From positions 1 to 41,109 of the forward strand of contig CAKOVS010000013.1 in the NCBI GenBank assembly GCA_934122085.1: a stretch of DNA of 41,109 nucleotides, in the 5' to 3' direction. Below, in pieces: positions 33,526 to 41,085 of this stretch (the first letter of the stretch is position 1; the number at the start of each line of letters is the position of its first letter). The notes beneath the pieces were generated by a model. The model was not told the origin of the DNA. It searched no databases and worked only from the letters and a program-made list of their open reading frames with translations. The position numbers and the translations under genes are program-made. Source of the stretch: an uncultured Clostridia bacterium (GTDB taxonomy: Bacteria > Bacillota > Clostridia > TANB77 > CAG-508).

Positions 33526-33574
33526 ATAAAAAGCCAGAGAAATTTATAATTAATAAAAATTACAAATTCTCTGA
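33526..33574 (-). terminator. Intrinsic terminator of the small membrane protein gene
   Basis: Stem GTCAGAGAA with TTCTCTGGC (one G-T pair) and a long AT-rich partly paired loop (33533-33574), then TTTTTAT on the minus strand. It ends about 10 bases after the stop codon. Confidence 0.75.
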
Positions 33575-33584
33575 CTTTATTGCA

Positions 33585-34091
33585 TTATTTCAAAGCAATT
33601 TCTCTCGAAATCGTGCCTTTAGGAACTCTAAACACATATCTAGTTTCATCACTCAAAAATGCAAAAGACCAAATTGACATTTTTCCTTTACGATGATATT
33701 CTTGAAGTATTGCTTTAGAAGAATTAGCTTCTTCAATTTCTTCGACATTATCTCCACTAACAGTATCAACTTTATATGATTTAGAACCTTCTGTTTTAAA
33801 CTCTGATTCAATTTCATATCTGTACGAATATACATTATCTGCAGAAATAGAAACATAAAACATTCTGCCACTTCCCTGGGATGCAACAGAATTTGATAAT
33901 GTTACTAATTCTGTTTCTTTTACAAGTTGCCAATCAGTAAAACCTTTTGCAGGATAAAACAGTCCAATTCCACCAGCCCCTATAACTACAACTACAAAAA
34001 TCACTGAAAATATTGTGTCATTAATTCCAAACTCAATACCAACAAAAATCAAAACAACTATAATTACGGCTCCAATAATAATGCTTAACAT
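33585..34091 (-). CDS. Small membrane-anchored protein of unknown function
   Basis: A 168-residue protein with two hydrophobic segments (about 3-20 and 27-47) and a soluble C-terminal domain of about 120 residues containing short beta-like segments (RMFYVSISADNVYSYRYEIE, ISREIALK). I do not recognise a family. Codon use is less AT-extreme than that of the flanking genes. It is monocistronic, with a consensus promoter, a structured leader of about 120 bases and a good terminator. AAGGAGG precedes the ATG at 34091. Confidence 0.75.
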   Translation of the reverse strand: MLSIIIGAVIIVVLIFVGIEFGINDTIFSVIFVVVVIGAGGIGLFYPAKGFTDWQLVKETELVTLSNSVASQGSGRMFYVSISADNVYSYRYEIESEFKTEGSKSYKVDTVSGDNVEEIEEANSSKAILQEYHRKGKMSIWSFAFLSDETRYVFRVPKGTISREIALK

Positions 34092-34212
34092 ATTTTTCCT
34101 CCTTTACTGCTTTTATTGATGTATAAAAATATATGTAAAACTAAAAAGCTAGAGGATTTTCCTCCTACTAATTAGTAGAAAAAAGTAAACGACATAGTAT
34201 TTAACTATATCG
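34092..34212 (-). promoter_or_regulatory. Structured 5' leader of the membrane protein gene
   Basis: About 120 bases between the expected transcription start and the start codon. It can form a stem GCGATATAGT with ACTATGTCGT (34189-34213), a 14-base palindrome CTACTAATTAGTAG, and a short GAGGA/TCCTC hairpin followed by TAGCTTTTT that looks like a weak terminator (about 34146-34163). It matches no riboswitch class I recognise. Confidence 0.4.
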
Positions 34213-34218
34213 CTTCAA

Positions 34219-34247
34219 ATTATACTATTTATTTACATAAATGTCAA
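34219..34247 (-). promoter_or_regulatory. Perfect consensus SigA promoter
   Basis: Minus strand TTGACA (34242-34247), 17-base spacer, TATAAT (34219-34224). The -35 abuts the stop codon of the upstream GerQ-like gene. Confidence 0.8.
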
Positions 34248-34616
34248 TTAAAAATAATTAAATCTGTTTGGTGTTCCCATATTGTTCATACTATTCATAT
34301 TATTTATACTCCCATAAAATCCTGTTGTTGAAATTGTAATAAATTTTATTGAATAGATATCACAATACACCAAACTATCATTTTCAAAAGACCTCAATAA
34401 TATGTAACTTGCTCCTACATCTTCTAGAATTCCTATTCTATCAACCATATTATTGGTTCCAATTAGAAATTCTACTCTCATTAATCTTCCTATTTGTTCT
34501 CTTAAAAATGCAGGTGTATATATTGGATTTGTTAAAATTTCAGGTGAATTTTGTTCTATGTTAATGTTTCTGTTTTCATTTTTATCCTTATTTATATTTT
34601 CTTCACTATTTGCCAT
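34248..34616 (-). CDS. GerQ-like spore protein (tentative)
   Basis: A 122-residue protein with an Asn/Lys/Glu-rich N-terminus (1-28), a conserved-looking core YTPAFLREQIGRLMRVEFLIG... DRIGILEDVGASYILLRS... CDIYSIKFITI (about 33-95) and a Met/Asn-rich tail. The core resembles the small Sm-like domain of GerQ-type spore coat proteins, which are crosslinked into the coat and needed for germination; the match is by pattern only. The upstream minus-strand sequence has CATATAAT (34652-34659), like that before sigK, which would fit mother-cell control. AAGGA precedes the ATG. Confidence 0.5.
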   Translation of the reverse strand: MANSEENINKDKNENRNINIEQNSPEILTNPIYTPAFLREQIGRLMRVEFLIGTNNMVDRIGILEDVGASYILLRSFENDSLVYCDIYSIKFITISTTGFYGSINNMNSMNNMGTPNRFNYF

Positions 34617-34651
34617 AAAATCACTTTCCTTTCATAAATTATTTCATAATA

Positions 34652-34659
34652 ATTATATG
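34652..34659 (-). promoter_or_regulatory. SigE-like -10 element
   Basis: Minus strand CATATAAT about 36 bases before the GerQ-like start. The same octamer lies before sigK. No clear -35 can be defined, so the call is weak. Confidence 0.25.
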
Positions 34660-34689
34660 TACTTATATGGAAAAATGTTACAAGTTTTA

Positions 34690-34718
34690 TTGCTATTTTA
34701 TATTTTTATTGTTATAAT
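34690..34718 (+). promoter_or_regulatory. SigA promoter of deoD
   Basis: TTGCTA (34690-34695), 17-base spacer, TATAAT (34713-34718), with the deoD start 35 bases downstream. Confidence 0.65.
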
Positions 34719-34752
34719 TTTTTTGAAATATTTTATATAGAGGAGGTATTTT

Positions 34753-35481
34753 ATGTCTACACCACATAATGAAGCAAACTTAGGAGATATTGCAAAAACT
34801 GTTATTATGCCAGGAGATCCTTTAAGAGCTAAATATATTGCTGAAAATTTTTTAGATAATTACAAATTGGTAAATTCTGTAAGAGGAATATTTGCTTATA
34901 CAGGAAAATATAAAGGAAAAGAATTAACTATTATGGCTTCTGGAATGGGAATGCCAAGTATGGGAATATATTCATATGAATTATATAAATACTATGGAGT
35001 TGAAAATATTATAAGAATTGGTTCTTGTGGCTCTTATAAGCCAGAATTAAAATTATTTGATATTATACTTGCTGAAAATGTATTTAGCGAGGGAAATTTT
35101 GCTTTAACATTAAATAATGAAGATTGTCACATAGTTTCTGGAAATTATGAATTAAATAAGATTCTTGAAGAAACAGCAAAAGAAAATAATATAAGTTTAT
35201 GTAAAGGAAATACTGTTTGTACAGATTGTTTTGATTTATACATGACTGATGTAAATAAATTTTTAGATAGAGTACCAAAAGATTTTAATCCTGTTTCAGC
35301 TGAAATGGAAGCTTTTGCATTATTCTATGTAGCAAAAGTTCTTAACAAAAAAGCAGCTTGTATTATGAGTGTTGTTGATTCAAAATATATCAAAGAAGTT
35401 GCAACACCTGAAGAAAGACAAACAGGTTTAACTAATATGATTAAACTTGCTTTAGATAGTAGTTTAAAGATTACAGATTAA
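34753..35481 (+). CDS. deoD: Purine-nucleoside phosphorylase, DeoD type
   Basis: Phosphorolysis of purine (deoxy)ribonucleosides to free base and ribose 1-phosphate; 242 residues, normal for the hexameric DeoD family. Landmarks are MSTPHNEANLGDIAKTVIMPGDPLRAKYIAE, ASGMGMPSMGIYSYEL, IRIGSCGSY, EMEAFALF and the catalytic aspartate in SVVDSKYI (the usual SD motif reads VD here). AGGAGG lies seven bases before the ATG. Its stop codon overlaps that of the convergent thioester-protein gene. Confidence 0.96.
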   Translation: MSTPHNEANLGDIAKTVIMPGDPLRAKYIAENFLDNYKLVNSVRGIFAYTGKYKGKELTIMASGMGMPSMGIYSYELYKYYGVENIIRIGSCGSYKPELKLFDIILAENVFSEGNFALTLNNEDCHIVSGNYELNKILEETAKENNISLCKGNTVCTDCFDLYMTDVNKFLDRVPKDFNPVSAEMEAFALFYVAKVLNKKAACIMSVVDSKYIKEVATPEERQTGLTNMIKLALDSSLKITD

Positions 35482-37334
35482 TACCCTGTAACAGGTAATT
35501 TTTTAATTGGTTCAATTGGAGGAACTTCTATTTTTGGAGTTTCTTCTTTTGGTTTTTCTGGTGGTGGAGTTTTAGATTTGTTACTTATTGTTAAATCTAC
35601 TACTTCTCCATTTTTTGTTATTTCAACTTCAAAATCCTTTTCATTTATTTCATAATATTCTCCTGTTTCTTTTTCTTTAACTATATATTTTCCTACAACT
35701 AGATCTTTTGAAATTGCAATTCCATCTGCTTTTGTAATAAGTGTATCTACTAGTTTTCCAGAATCATCATATATTTCAAATTTCACATTTGCAATTGGCG
35801 TTCCAGCAACTTCTCCTGTTATCAAATTATCATCTTCACTTATTTTTGTAATTTTTACTTTTCCTTTCATTTTTTCATTTTCAATTGTTAAATTTAATGT
35901 TTTACCCCATTCTATTGTTATATTTTGTTCAAGTGCAATTTTATATTCTTTTCTTGTTTTGGTTTCTCTTAATATATATTTTCCTATATCAAGATTTTTT
36001 ATTTCTGCTTTACCGTTTTTATCTGTTTTTACATGTTTTATTATATTTTTACCAGTTGAATCAAGTAAATCAAATTCAACTCCTTCTATTGTTGTTTTAT
36101 TATCATCTTTGTCAACTTTTAATATATTGATATTTCCTTTTTTTCTACTATTTTCTATTTTTACTTCTTTTTCACCTTCATATTCTAATATAATTTCTCT
36201 TTTATTTTCATCTAATATATACTGATTCTGAGTTTTTATTTCTGTTATTACAATTTTTCCTTGTCTTAAATTATTAATCTCAATTATTCCATTTTTATCT
36301 GTTTTATAATTTCCTATATTTGTTCCATTATCATACTTAAAATTAAATTCAACACCTTCAATTGATTTATTTGTTTCTGAATCTATTTTGTAAATTTTTA
36401 ATTTAGATTTATATGCATTTATTTTCAATATTGCTTCTGCACTTATATTTTCAAATGCATCATATGTCAAAGCATAATCTTGATGTTGTTCATCAAAACT
36501 TTCACCATAAAATACGGGATATGTTTTTAATTTTCCACTTATTTTTATATTTCCTTCTATATTTTCTAAAATTTTATTTGTTGGAATAAATATTTTAAAA
36601 TTTTCTTTATTTGAAAATTTTATTTTTGGTGTATTATTAATATCTGTTGAATACGATCCCTCAGGTAAATTTTGAATATCTGTTATTATATAATCTGTCA
36701 TTTCTACTGTATTATTTACTTTAAATTCTTGTGAATAATATTCTGCTGATTCTTTCTTAAATTCTCCAACTTTTTCTATTTTTAATATATTAGTTTTGTT
36801 AAGTGTATCTGTTCCTTTTCTTGCATTATTAACAATACTTTTTATTGCTTCAACTATTTGCCAACCTCTTTCATCTGCACCTCTATACCTTGTTCCAACA
36901 TCCCAATTATACATAACACTATATATTGCTTGTTTGGTTGCAACAAATGCATCTTGGTCATTTTCTACTCCTAATTCATTTGCTGTTTTATATGGAAATC
37001 CATTTATTATTGCTCTCCATACTTCTGAAGTTTGTAGCATTTGACTTATATTTACATTATATCCTTCTTGCTCTCCTCCAACTCCTTTCCTTTCTCTTTG
37101 CATACAATATGCATAATGTAAATTTCCTTCTATTCTGTATCCTACCATTGTTGTTATAATATAACTCCAAACTCCTGCACTTTCTTTCCAATATTGTAAA
37201 TGTCTTTCACATTCTCCTAAATCTTCTATATATGTTTCTTTCATTGGGATATTCATAGCTTGTACTGGACTTTGTATAATATTTAATAACATCAATATTA
37301 ATAGAATTATACTTATTATTTTTCTTGATTTCAT
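35478..37334 (-). CDS. Surface protein: thioester domain and three Cna-B domains, ends in LPVTGY
   Basis: A 618-residue secreted adhesin-like protein. A signal peptide (1-26, ending PVQA) is followed by a thioester domain: C77 in HYAYCMQ and Q135 in ATKQAIYS are positioned to form the Cys-Gln thioester that lets such proteins bind host surfaces covalently. Three Cna-B/SpaA-type domains follow (about 311-396, 400-487, 491-586), each with an N-terminal YKID/LKVD/TKIS lysine, a TEIKT-like glutamate and a C-terminal asparagine (ENS, ENE, SNK), so internal isopeptide bonds are expected. A Pro-rich stretch leads to LPVTG (613-617), but the protein stops one residue later, with no membrane segment or positive tail. 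Only a distant ribosome binding site is seen. Confidence 0.88.
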   Translation of the reverse strand: MKSRKIISIILLILMLLNIIQSPVQAMNIPMKETYIEDLGECERHLQYWKESAGVWSYIITTMVGYRIEGNLHYAYCMQRERKGVGGEQEGYNVNISQMLQTSEVWRAIINGFPYKTANELGVENDQDAFVATKQAIYSVMYNWDVGTRYRGADERGWQIVEAIKSIVNNARKGTDTLNKTNILKIEKVGEFKKESAEYYSQEFKVNNTVEMTDYIITDIQNLPEGSYSTDINNTPKIKFSNKENFKIFIPTNKILENIEGNIKISGKLKTYPVFYGESFDEQHQDYALTYDAFENISAEAILKINAYKSKLKIYKIDSETNKSIEGVEFNFKYDNGTNIGNYKTDKNGIIEINNLRQGKIVITEIKTQNQYILDENKREIILEYEGEKEVKIENSRKKGNINILKVDKDDNKTTIEGVEFDLLDSTGKNIIKHVKTDKNGKAEIKNLDIGKYILRETKTRKEYKIALEQNITIEWGKTLNLTIENEKMKGKVKITKISEDDNLITGEVAGTPIANVKFEIYDDSGKLVDTLITKADGIAISKDLVVGKYIVKEKETGEYYEINEKDFEVEITKNGEVVDLTISNKSKTPPPEKPKEETPKIEVPPIEPIKKLPVTGY

Positions 37335-37344
37335 TCATTTTTTC

Positions 37345-37384
37345 TCGTATATATAAATATTTTTATTATACGAATTTCTCCTTT
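37345..37384 (-). promoter_or_regulatory. Shine-Dalgarno separated from start by a hairpin
   Basis: AAAGGAG (37378-37384) lies 43 bases before the ATG at 37334, too far for direct use. A TCGTATA/TATACGA hairpin (37345-37351 with 37367-37373) lies between them; folding it would shorten the path to about 14 bases. No closer good ribosome binding site is visible. Confidence 0.5.
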
Positions 37385-37514
37385 CTGTTTAAAATTTTTT
37401 AAATAATTTTTAGTATGCTTAATAAACGTTTATTGCGCGCACTTAAACATTCATTATAGTTATTGTTTGGAAATATTGTTTTTAGAATTAAAATTATAGA
37501 TAAAAATTCTATAA

Positions 37515-37543
37515 GAAAAAACATACTAAAAATCTTAGTATGT
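37515..37543 (-). terminator. Intrinsic terminator of the hemolysin III gene
   Basis: Perfect 9-bp stem ACATACTAA/TTAGTATGT with a five-base loop, followed on the minus strand by six T (37515-37520). It lies about 80 bases after the stop codon. Confidence 0.8.
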
Positions 37544-37622
37544 TTAAATCTTAACATAATTATATTTGTTTTTCAAGATATTACTTGAAGATTTATATAC
37601 ATTTCATCGACAACATTCTCCA

Positions 37623-38297
37623 TTAAATTACATACATTAATATACATATTACATGTAATAAATTTCCGAAAAATACACTTAAGTGAAATATTGAATGGAT
37701 ATATTTATGCTTTTTTCCCAATCCATATAATACTGCACCAATTGTATAAATGATTCCACCTAGTAACAATAATATAAATCCTGGCATTGTAAGTAATTCT
37801 GGTAATAGGTTTGCTTTTATTATTATACACCATCCCATTACTAAATAGCAAATCATTGAAAATATTTTATACTTTTTTAAATCAATTGCATTTAATGTTA
37901 TTCCTAATGCTGCAAAAATCCAAATTATAGCAAATATAGTCCAACCAAGAGCAGGTGAATATTCTCTTAATGTACACAATGCAAATGGTGTATATGAGCC
38001 TGCTATAAGTACAAATATCGCACAATGGTCCATTATTTGCATTACTTTTTTTGATAATTTTTTAGGACTAAGCCCATGATATATGCTTGACATTGTGTAT
38101 AAAAATATCATTGATATTCCGAATATGATACCACTTACAATTCCATATCCATTGTGATGAATTACCCCAATTACAATAGCAAGTATTGTTGTTATTACTC
38201 CTAATGCTCCTCCAACAATATGTGAAACCATATTAAATATTTCTTCTCCTTTTGTGTATGTTGGTAATACTCTATCTTTCAGTTTTGTTCTTTTCAT
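37623..38297 (-). CDS. Hemolysin III family (PAQR) membrane protein
   Basis: A 224-residue protein with seven predicted membrane segments, of the YqfA/TrhA branch of the progestin/adipoQ receptor superfamily. The metal-site motifs are present: MSSIYHGL near 70-77 (H in the first site), MDHCAIFVLIAGSYTPF near 88-104, and the C-terminal HSIFHLSVFFGNLLHV near 200-215. Members are linked to membrane-lipid homeostasis in bacteria; haemolytic activity is not shown for most. AAGGAGG precedes the ATG. The promoter (38341-38369) overlaps inverted repeats. Confidence 0.9.
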   Translation of the reverse strand: MKRTKLKDRVLPTYTKGEEIFNMVSHIVGGALGVITTILAIVIGVIHHNGYGIVSGIIFGISMIFLYTMSSIYHGLSPKKLSKKVMQIMDHCAIFVLIAGSYTPFALCTLREYSPALGWTIFAIIWIFAALGITLNAIDLKKYKIFSMICYLVMGWCIIIKANLLPELLTMPGFILLLLGGIIYTIGAVLYGLGKKHKYIHSIFHLSVFFGNLLHVICILMYVI

Positions 38298-38316
38298 AAT
38301 ATAATCCTCCTTAGTA

Positions 38317-38337
38317 ATCTAGTATTTAATACTAGAT
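38317..38337. promoter_or_regulatory. Inverted repeat at the hemolysin III transcription start
   Basis: Perfect 9-bp repeat ATCTAGTAT, TTA, ATACTAGAT just downstream of the -10 element, covering the expected transcription start and lying directly before the ribosome binding site. It could be a repressor site or a 5' mRNA hairpin. Confidence 0.5.
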
Positions 38338-38340
38338 GAT

Positions 38341-38369
38341 ATTATATTACATATTATATGTATTGTCTA
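38341..38369 (-). promoter_or_regulatory. SigA promoter of the hemolysin III gene
   Basis: Minus strand TAGACA (38364-38369), 17-base spacer, TATAAT (38341-38346). The spacer itself is palindromic around ATATTATAT. Confidence 0.65.
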
Positions 38370-38397
38370 TAGTTTTTATTAAAATATTTTATATTAT

Positions 38398-38427
38398 AAA
38401 AAAGGCACTCCCTAATTTGAGAGTACC
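38398..38427 (-). terminator. Intrinsic terminator of the small unknown gene
   Basis: Stem GGTACTC/GAGTGCC (one G-T pair) with a ten-base loop, then TTTTTT on the minus strand, about 18 bases after the stop codon. Confidence 0.8.
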
Positions 38428-38444
38428 TCTTTGTGTCAGCTTAA

Positions 38445-38717
38445 TTAGAACATTCCACTTAAACCAAATGCAAATTCCTTTGCATTTTCTGCTTTAGGAA
38501 ATATTAATTCACATTTTATGCTTATCATACCTTCTTTAATATTTTTGATTATCGTTGGTGAATATCGTTCATTCGGAATTGCCTTATATTTTTCCTGTGC
38601 ACTATCAATAATTTTCACAAGTATCAAAACAGCTTGAATTTCTTCAAGCACTTGTTTTGCCGTAATTTCTATATCCAAAAGTGGAGCTGTATATAAAGAT
38701 TTTGCACAAATTCTCAT
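38445..38717 (-). CDS. Small protein of unknown function
   Basis: A 90-residue protein. The open frame extends to 38771, but AAGGAGG eight bases before the ATG at 38717 fixes the start. It has a central amphipathic helix (VLEEIQAVLILVKIID) and a C-terminal segment IKEGMISIKCELIFPKAENAKEFAFGLSGMF suggesting a small alpha/beta fold; no membrane segment or signal peptide. I do not recognise a family. It is monocistronic with its own promoter and terminator, between hisS and the hemolysin III gene. Confidence 0.65.
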   Translation of the reverse strand: MRICAKSLYTAPLLDIEITAKQVLEEIQAVLILVKIIDSAQEKYKAIPNERYSPTIIKNIKEGMISIKCELIFPKAENAKEFAFGLSGMF

Positions 38718-38751
38718 TAAGCTTTCCTCCTTATGCAATAAAACTTTAATT

Positions 38752-38780
38752 ATTATATCACTGATTAACATAAATGTAAA
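38752..38780 (-). promoter_or_regulatory. SigA promoter of the small unknown gene
   Basis: Minus strand TTTACA (38775-38780), 17-base spacer, TATAAT (38752-38757). Confidence 0.65.
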
Positions 38781-38784
38781 TATT

Positions 38785-40077
38785 TTACTTTATTTTTTCA
38801 AAGTTTTCTACTATATTATCAATTTCAATAATATCTTGCTTCTTTTCTTTCATATTTTTTACAGATATATTATTTTGAGCTAATTCATCTTCACCTAAAA
38901 TAAATACATATGGTATATTTTCTTCATTAGCATATTCTAATGATTTTTTCATTTTTCTTGTTTTCATTTCAACTTCAACTCTATATCCTGCTTTTCTCAT
39001 TATTTCTGCTATTTTTAAACATTGAATTTGTGTTCCCATTGGTATTATAAATATATCTGTTAAAGCATTTTCAGTAAATTCTTCTCTATTTTTTAATATT
39101 TCATATATAACATTTAGTCCAAAACTTATTCCAACTGCTGGATATTCTTTTCCATCATTTATGAAGTCTGTTATCATCTTATCATAACGACCTCCTCCAC
39201 CAATACTTGATTTTATGCTTCCATCTGTTACATAAGCTTCAAATACTGTTCCAGTATAATATTCCTGTCCTCTTGCTAATGATGGTGAAAATTGTACATA
39301 TTTTGTTAGTTCAAGTTCATTTATATATTGTTTTAATGTTTCTAATTCTTGAATTCCTTGTGCTAAAACATCATTTTTGTTTTCTAATTTTATTAGTTCT
39401 TCAATATTCATTTGTAGATATGAATATAATTTTTCAATTTGTTCTTCATTTAATCCAATTTTTAGGAATTCCTTTTGTAGTTCTTCTTTTGTTAATTTTT
39501 CAAATTTATCTATTATTGTTATTGTATCTGTAATTAATTCTTCAGATATACCTGCTTCAATTATTATCCCTGATAAGAATTTTCTATTATTATATTTTAT
39601 TACAACATCTATTCCAAGTTTGCTATATGCTTCTACATATAATGCAATAAATTCTGCTTCTACTAATTGTCCTTCTATTCCAACACTATCTACATCACAT
39701 TGTATAAATTCTCTATCTCTACCTAACTTTACAGGCCCATTTCTAAATACTTCTCCTATTTCATATCTTTTGAATGGAAGTTTTGTATTCTGATTTATTG
39801 CTATATATTTTGCAAATGGTACTGTTAAATCATATCTTAATGCTAAATTTCTATTTCCTTGGTCAGATACTTTATACACTTCTTTTAATATATCATTTTC
39901 TTCATCATATTTTAATGCTAATAAATCATAATAACATAATAATGGTGTTTGTAATGGCTTAAATCCATATTTTTCAAATACGTCTTTTAATGTATCTGAT
40001 ATATAATTTCTGATATATTGTTCTCTTGGTGAATAATCTGTAGTTCCTTTTACATTTCTTAATTCAATTTCTTTCAT
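38785..40077 (-). CDS. hisS: Histidyl-tRNA synthetase
   Basis: Charges tRNA-His; 430 residues, normal for class II HisRS. The N-terminal VKGTTDYSPRE, motif 2 RYEIGEVFRNGPVKLGRDREF with QCDVD, the histidine-binding motif LARGQEYYTGTVFEAY and motif 3 GGGGRYDKM with AVGISFGL are intact, followed by the anticodon-binding domain (about 340-430). The histidine motif differs from the common bacterial RGLDYYTG, and the stretch of about residues 180-260 is an insertion-type linker, so this is a divergent HisRS branch; a HisZ-type paralogue is less likely because the histidine-binding motif is kept. AAAGGAG precedes the ATG. The short leader has no room for a T-box. Confidence 0.92.
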   Translation of the reverse strand: MKEIELRNVKGTTDYSPREQYIRNYISDTLKDVFEKYGFKPLQTPLLCYYDLLALKYDEENDILKEVYKVSDQGNRNLALRYDLTVPFAKYIAINQNTKLPFKRYEIGEVFRNGPVKLGRDREFIQCDVDSVGIEGQLVEAEFIALYVEAYSKLGIDVVIKYNNRKFLSGIIIEAGISEELITDTITIIDKFEKLTKEELQKEFLKIGLNEEQIEKLYSYLQMNIEELIKLENKNDVLAQGIQELETLKQYINELELTKYVQFSPSLARGQEYYTGTVFEAYVTDGSIKSSIGGGGRYDKMITDFINDGKEYPAVGISFGLNVIYEILKNREEFTENALTDIFIIPMGTQIQCLKIAEIMRKAGYRVEVEMKTRKMKKSLEYANEENIPYVFILGEDELAQNNISVKNMKEKKQDIIEIDNIVENFEKIK

Positions 40078-40121
40078 ATTTATTTTATTCTCCTTTATTA
40101 TTTCTCATTTTTAACATTTCT

Positions 40122-40150
40122 ATTTTAACATAAAATTATATATTTTTCCA
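40122..40150 (-). promoter_or_regulatory. SigA promoter of hisS
   Basis: Minus strand TGGAAA (40145-40150), 17-base spacer, TAAAAT (40122-40127) with an extended TG before the -10. It gives a leader of only about 40 bases. Confidence 0.55.
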
Positions 40151-40160
40151 TAGTTTTTTA

Positions 40161-40200
40161 ATAAAAATGGCCCAATCTTCTAATTTTAGAAAATTGGGTC
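40161..40200 (-). terminator. Intrinsic terminator of the last gene
   Basis: Stem of about 14 bp GACCCAATTTTCTAA with its near complement (40169-40200, two imperfect pairs), followed by ATTTTTATT on the minus strand, ten bases after the stop codon. Confidence 0.8.
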
Positions 40201-40209
40201 ACTTTATAA

Positions 40210-40923
40210 TCAACAATTACTAATTTCGAACATCAATTTACATAATATTTCTTCGAACTTATTTTCACAATCAAATTGACTAATGAATTCCTTACATTCC
40301 TTACTCGATCTATTACCTCTGAAATAAATAACCAACCAGTTAAGTACTAACCTTACATACACAGCCTGAGATCTTCTTTGTTCCACATAAATGGAATTCA
40401 TCCTCTTTACTGCAATTTCTACAATATGTTTCTCACTAATATGATCATATTTAGAAAATGCTTTATTGATAGCACAAATAACTTCTAAGACAATTGATGT
40501 TTCAATTTCAATTGATGGTTTAATTGCTTGCACACCATCCCAACAATCATAATATCTATTTACAAATGATCCTTTGTTGTATAATGATTTTTTTAACTGT
40601 GCTGGGAGCTTTACATTTTGCAAGTCTATGCTAGACATATTGTTAAAATATGCCTTAAATTGATCTTCATTTTTCTTAAGAAAAATTTTAGCTTTTTCTC
40701 TGAATGTTTTTTCCTCATCACTTTCTTCTTCAAGAGGATATACTTCTAAGAATGTTTCATTCCATAACTCGTCAATTAATTCATACATATCCTTTCTAGC
40801 TTTATTGTTGACAATTGCCTCTTTAATTAAAGCCTTAGCAAGGCTATTGAGGCGCTCAGTATTTTCCGAGGGCAATTCTAATGTTTCTACCTTTGGCTGA
40901 ATAGATGCTGTTTTTCTTTTCAT
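40210..40923 (-). CDS. Unrecognised cytoplasmic protein
   Basis: A 237-residue soluble, mostly helical protein with no signal peptide or membrane segment; I do not recognise the family. The N-terminal half is acidic (LEEESDEEK near 63), and the second half contains FVNRYYDCWDGVQAIKPS, an alternation of helices and a basic patch RMNSIYVEQRRSQAVYVRLVLNW. Codon use is less AT-extreme than hisS next door, like two other unknown genes in the window (11697-13292 and 33585-34091). GGAGG precedes the ATG at 40923, and a perfect consensus promoter lies at 40977-41005. Confidence 0.7.
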   Translation of the reverse strand: MKRKTASIQPKVETLELPSENTERLNSLAKALIKEAIVNNKARKDMYELIDELWNETFLEVYPLEEESDEEKTFREKAKIFLKKNEDQFKAYFNNMSSIDLQNVKLPAQLKKSLYNKGSFVNRYYDCWDGVQAIKPSIEIETSIVLEVICAINKAFSKYDHISEKHIVEIAVKRMNSIYVEQRRSQAVYVRLVLNWLVIYFRGNRSSKECKEFISQFDCENKFEEILCKLMFEISNC

Positions 40924-40976
40924 GTCAATACCTCCATTATTGCCTCTGCAAATACTTGCAAAGAATTTTCTGTAGT

Positions 40977-41005
40977 ATTATATCATCACACCAGCAATAT
41001 GTCAA
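40977..41005 (-). promoter_or_regulatory. Perfect consensus SigA promoter
   Basis: Minus strand TTGACA (41000-41005), 17-base spacer, TATAAT (40977-40982), transcribing the unknown gene at 40210-40923. Confidence 0.8.
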
Positions 41006-41068
41006 CTTCAAATATTATTTAATAACCTTCTCTATGATTCATTTATGATAATGTCTTAATATATCATT

Positions 41069-41085
41069 TAGGAAAATGTCCTAAT
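41069..41085. promoter_or_regulatory. Inverted repeat upstream of the last promoter
   Basis: TTAGGA, five bases, TCCTAA, with a related AATGTCTTAAT just to the left. It lies about 65 bases upstream of the -35 and could be an operator or belong to the next gene outside the window. Confidence 0.3.

Larger units (their letters stand above)
37335..37622. other. Intergenic region before the thioester protein
   Basis: About 290 bases without a gene. It holds the leader hairpin described above, a perfect 14-base palindrome AATAAACGTTTATT (37421-37434) followed by an unusual GCGCGC, and the terminator of the hemolysin III gene at 37515-37543. No convincing SigA promoter for the thioester protein could be placed. 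Confidence 0.5.

Noticed and set aside
40078..40209. T-box riboswitch upstream of hisS
   Set aside because: The promoter leaves a leader of only about 40 bases, and the hairpin at 40169-40200 is the terminator of the preceding gene; no T-box consensus was seen.
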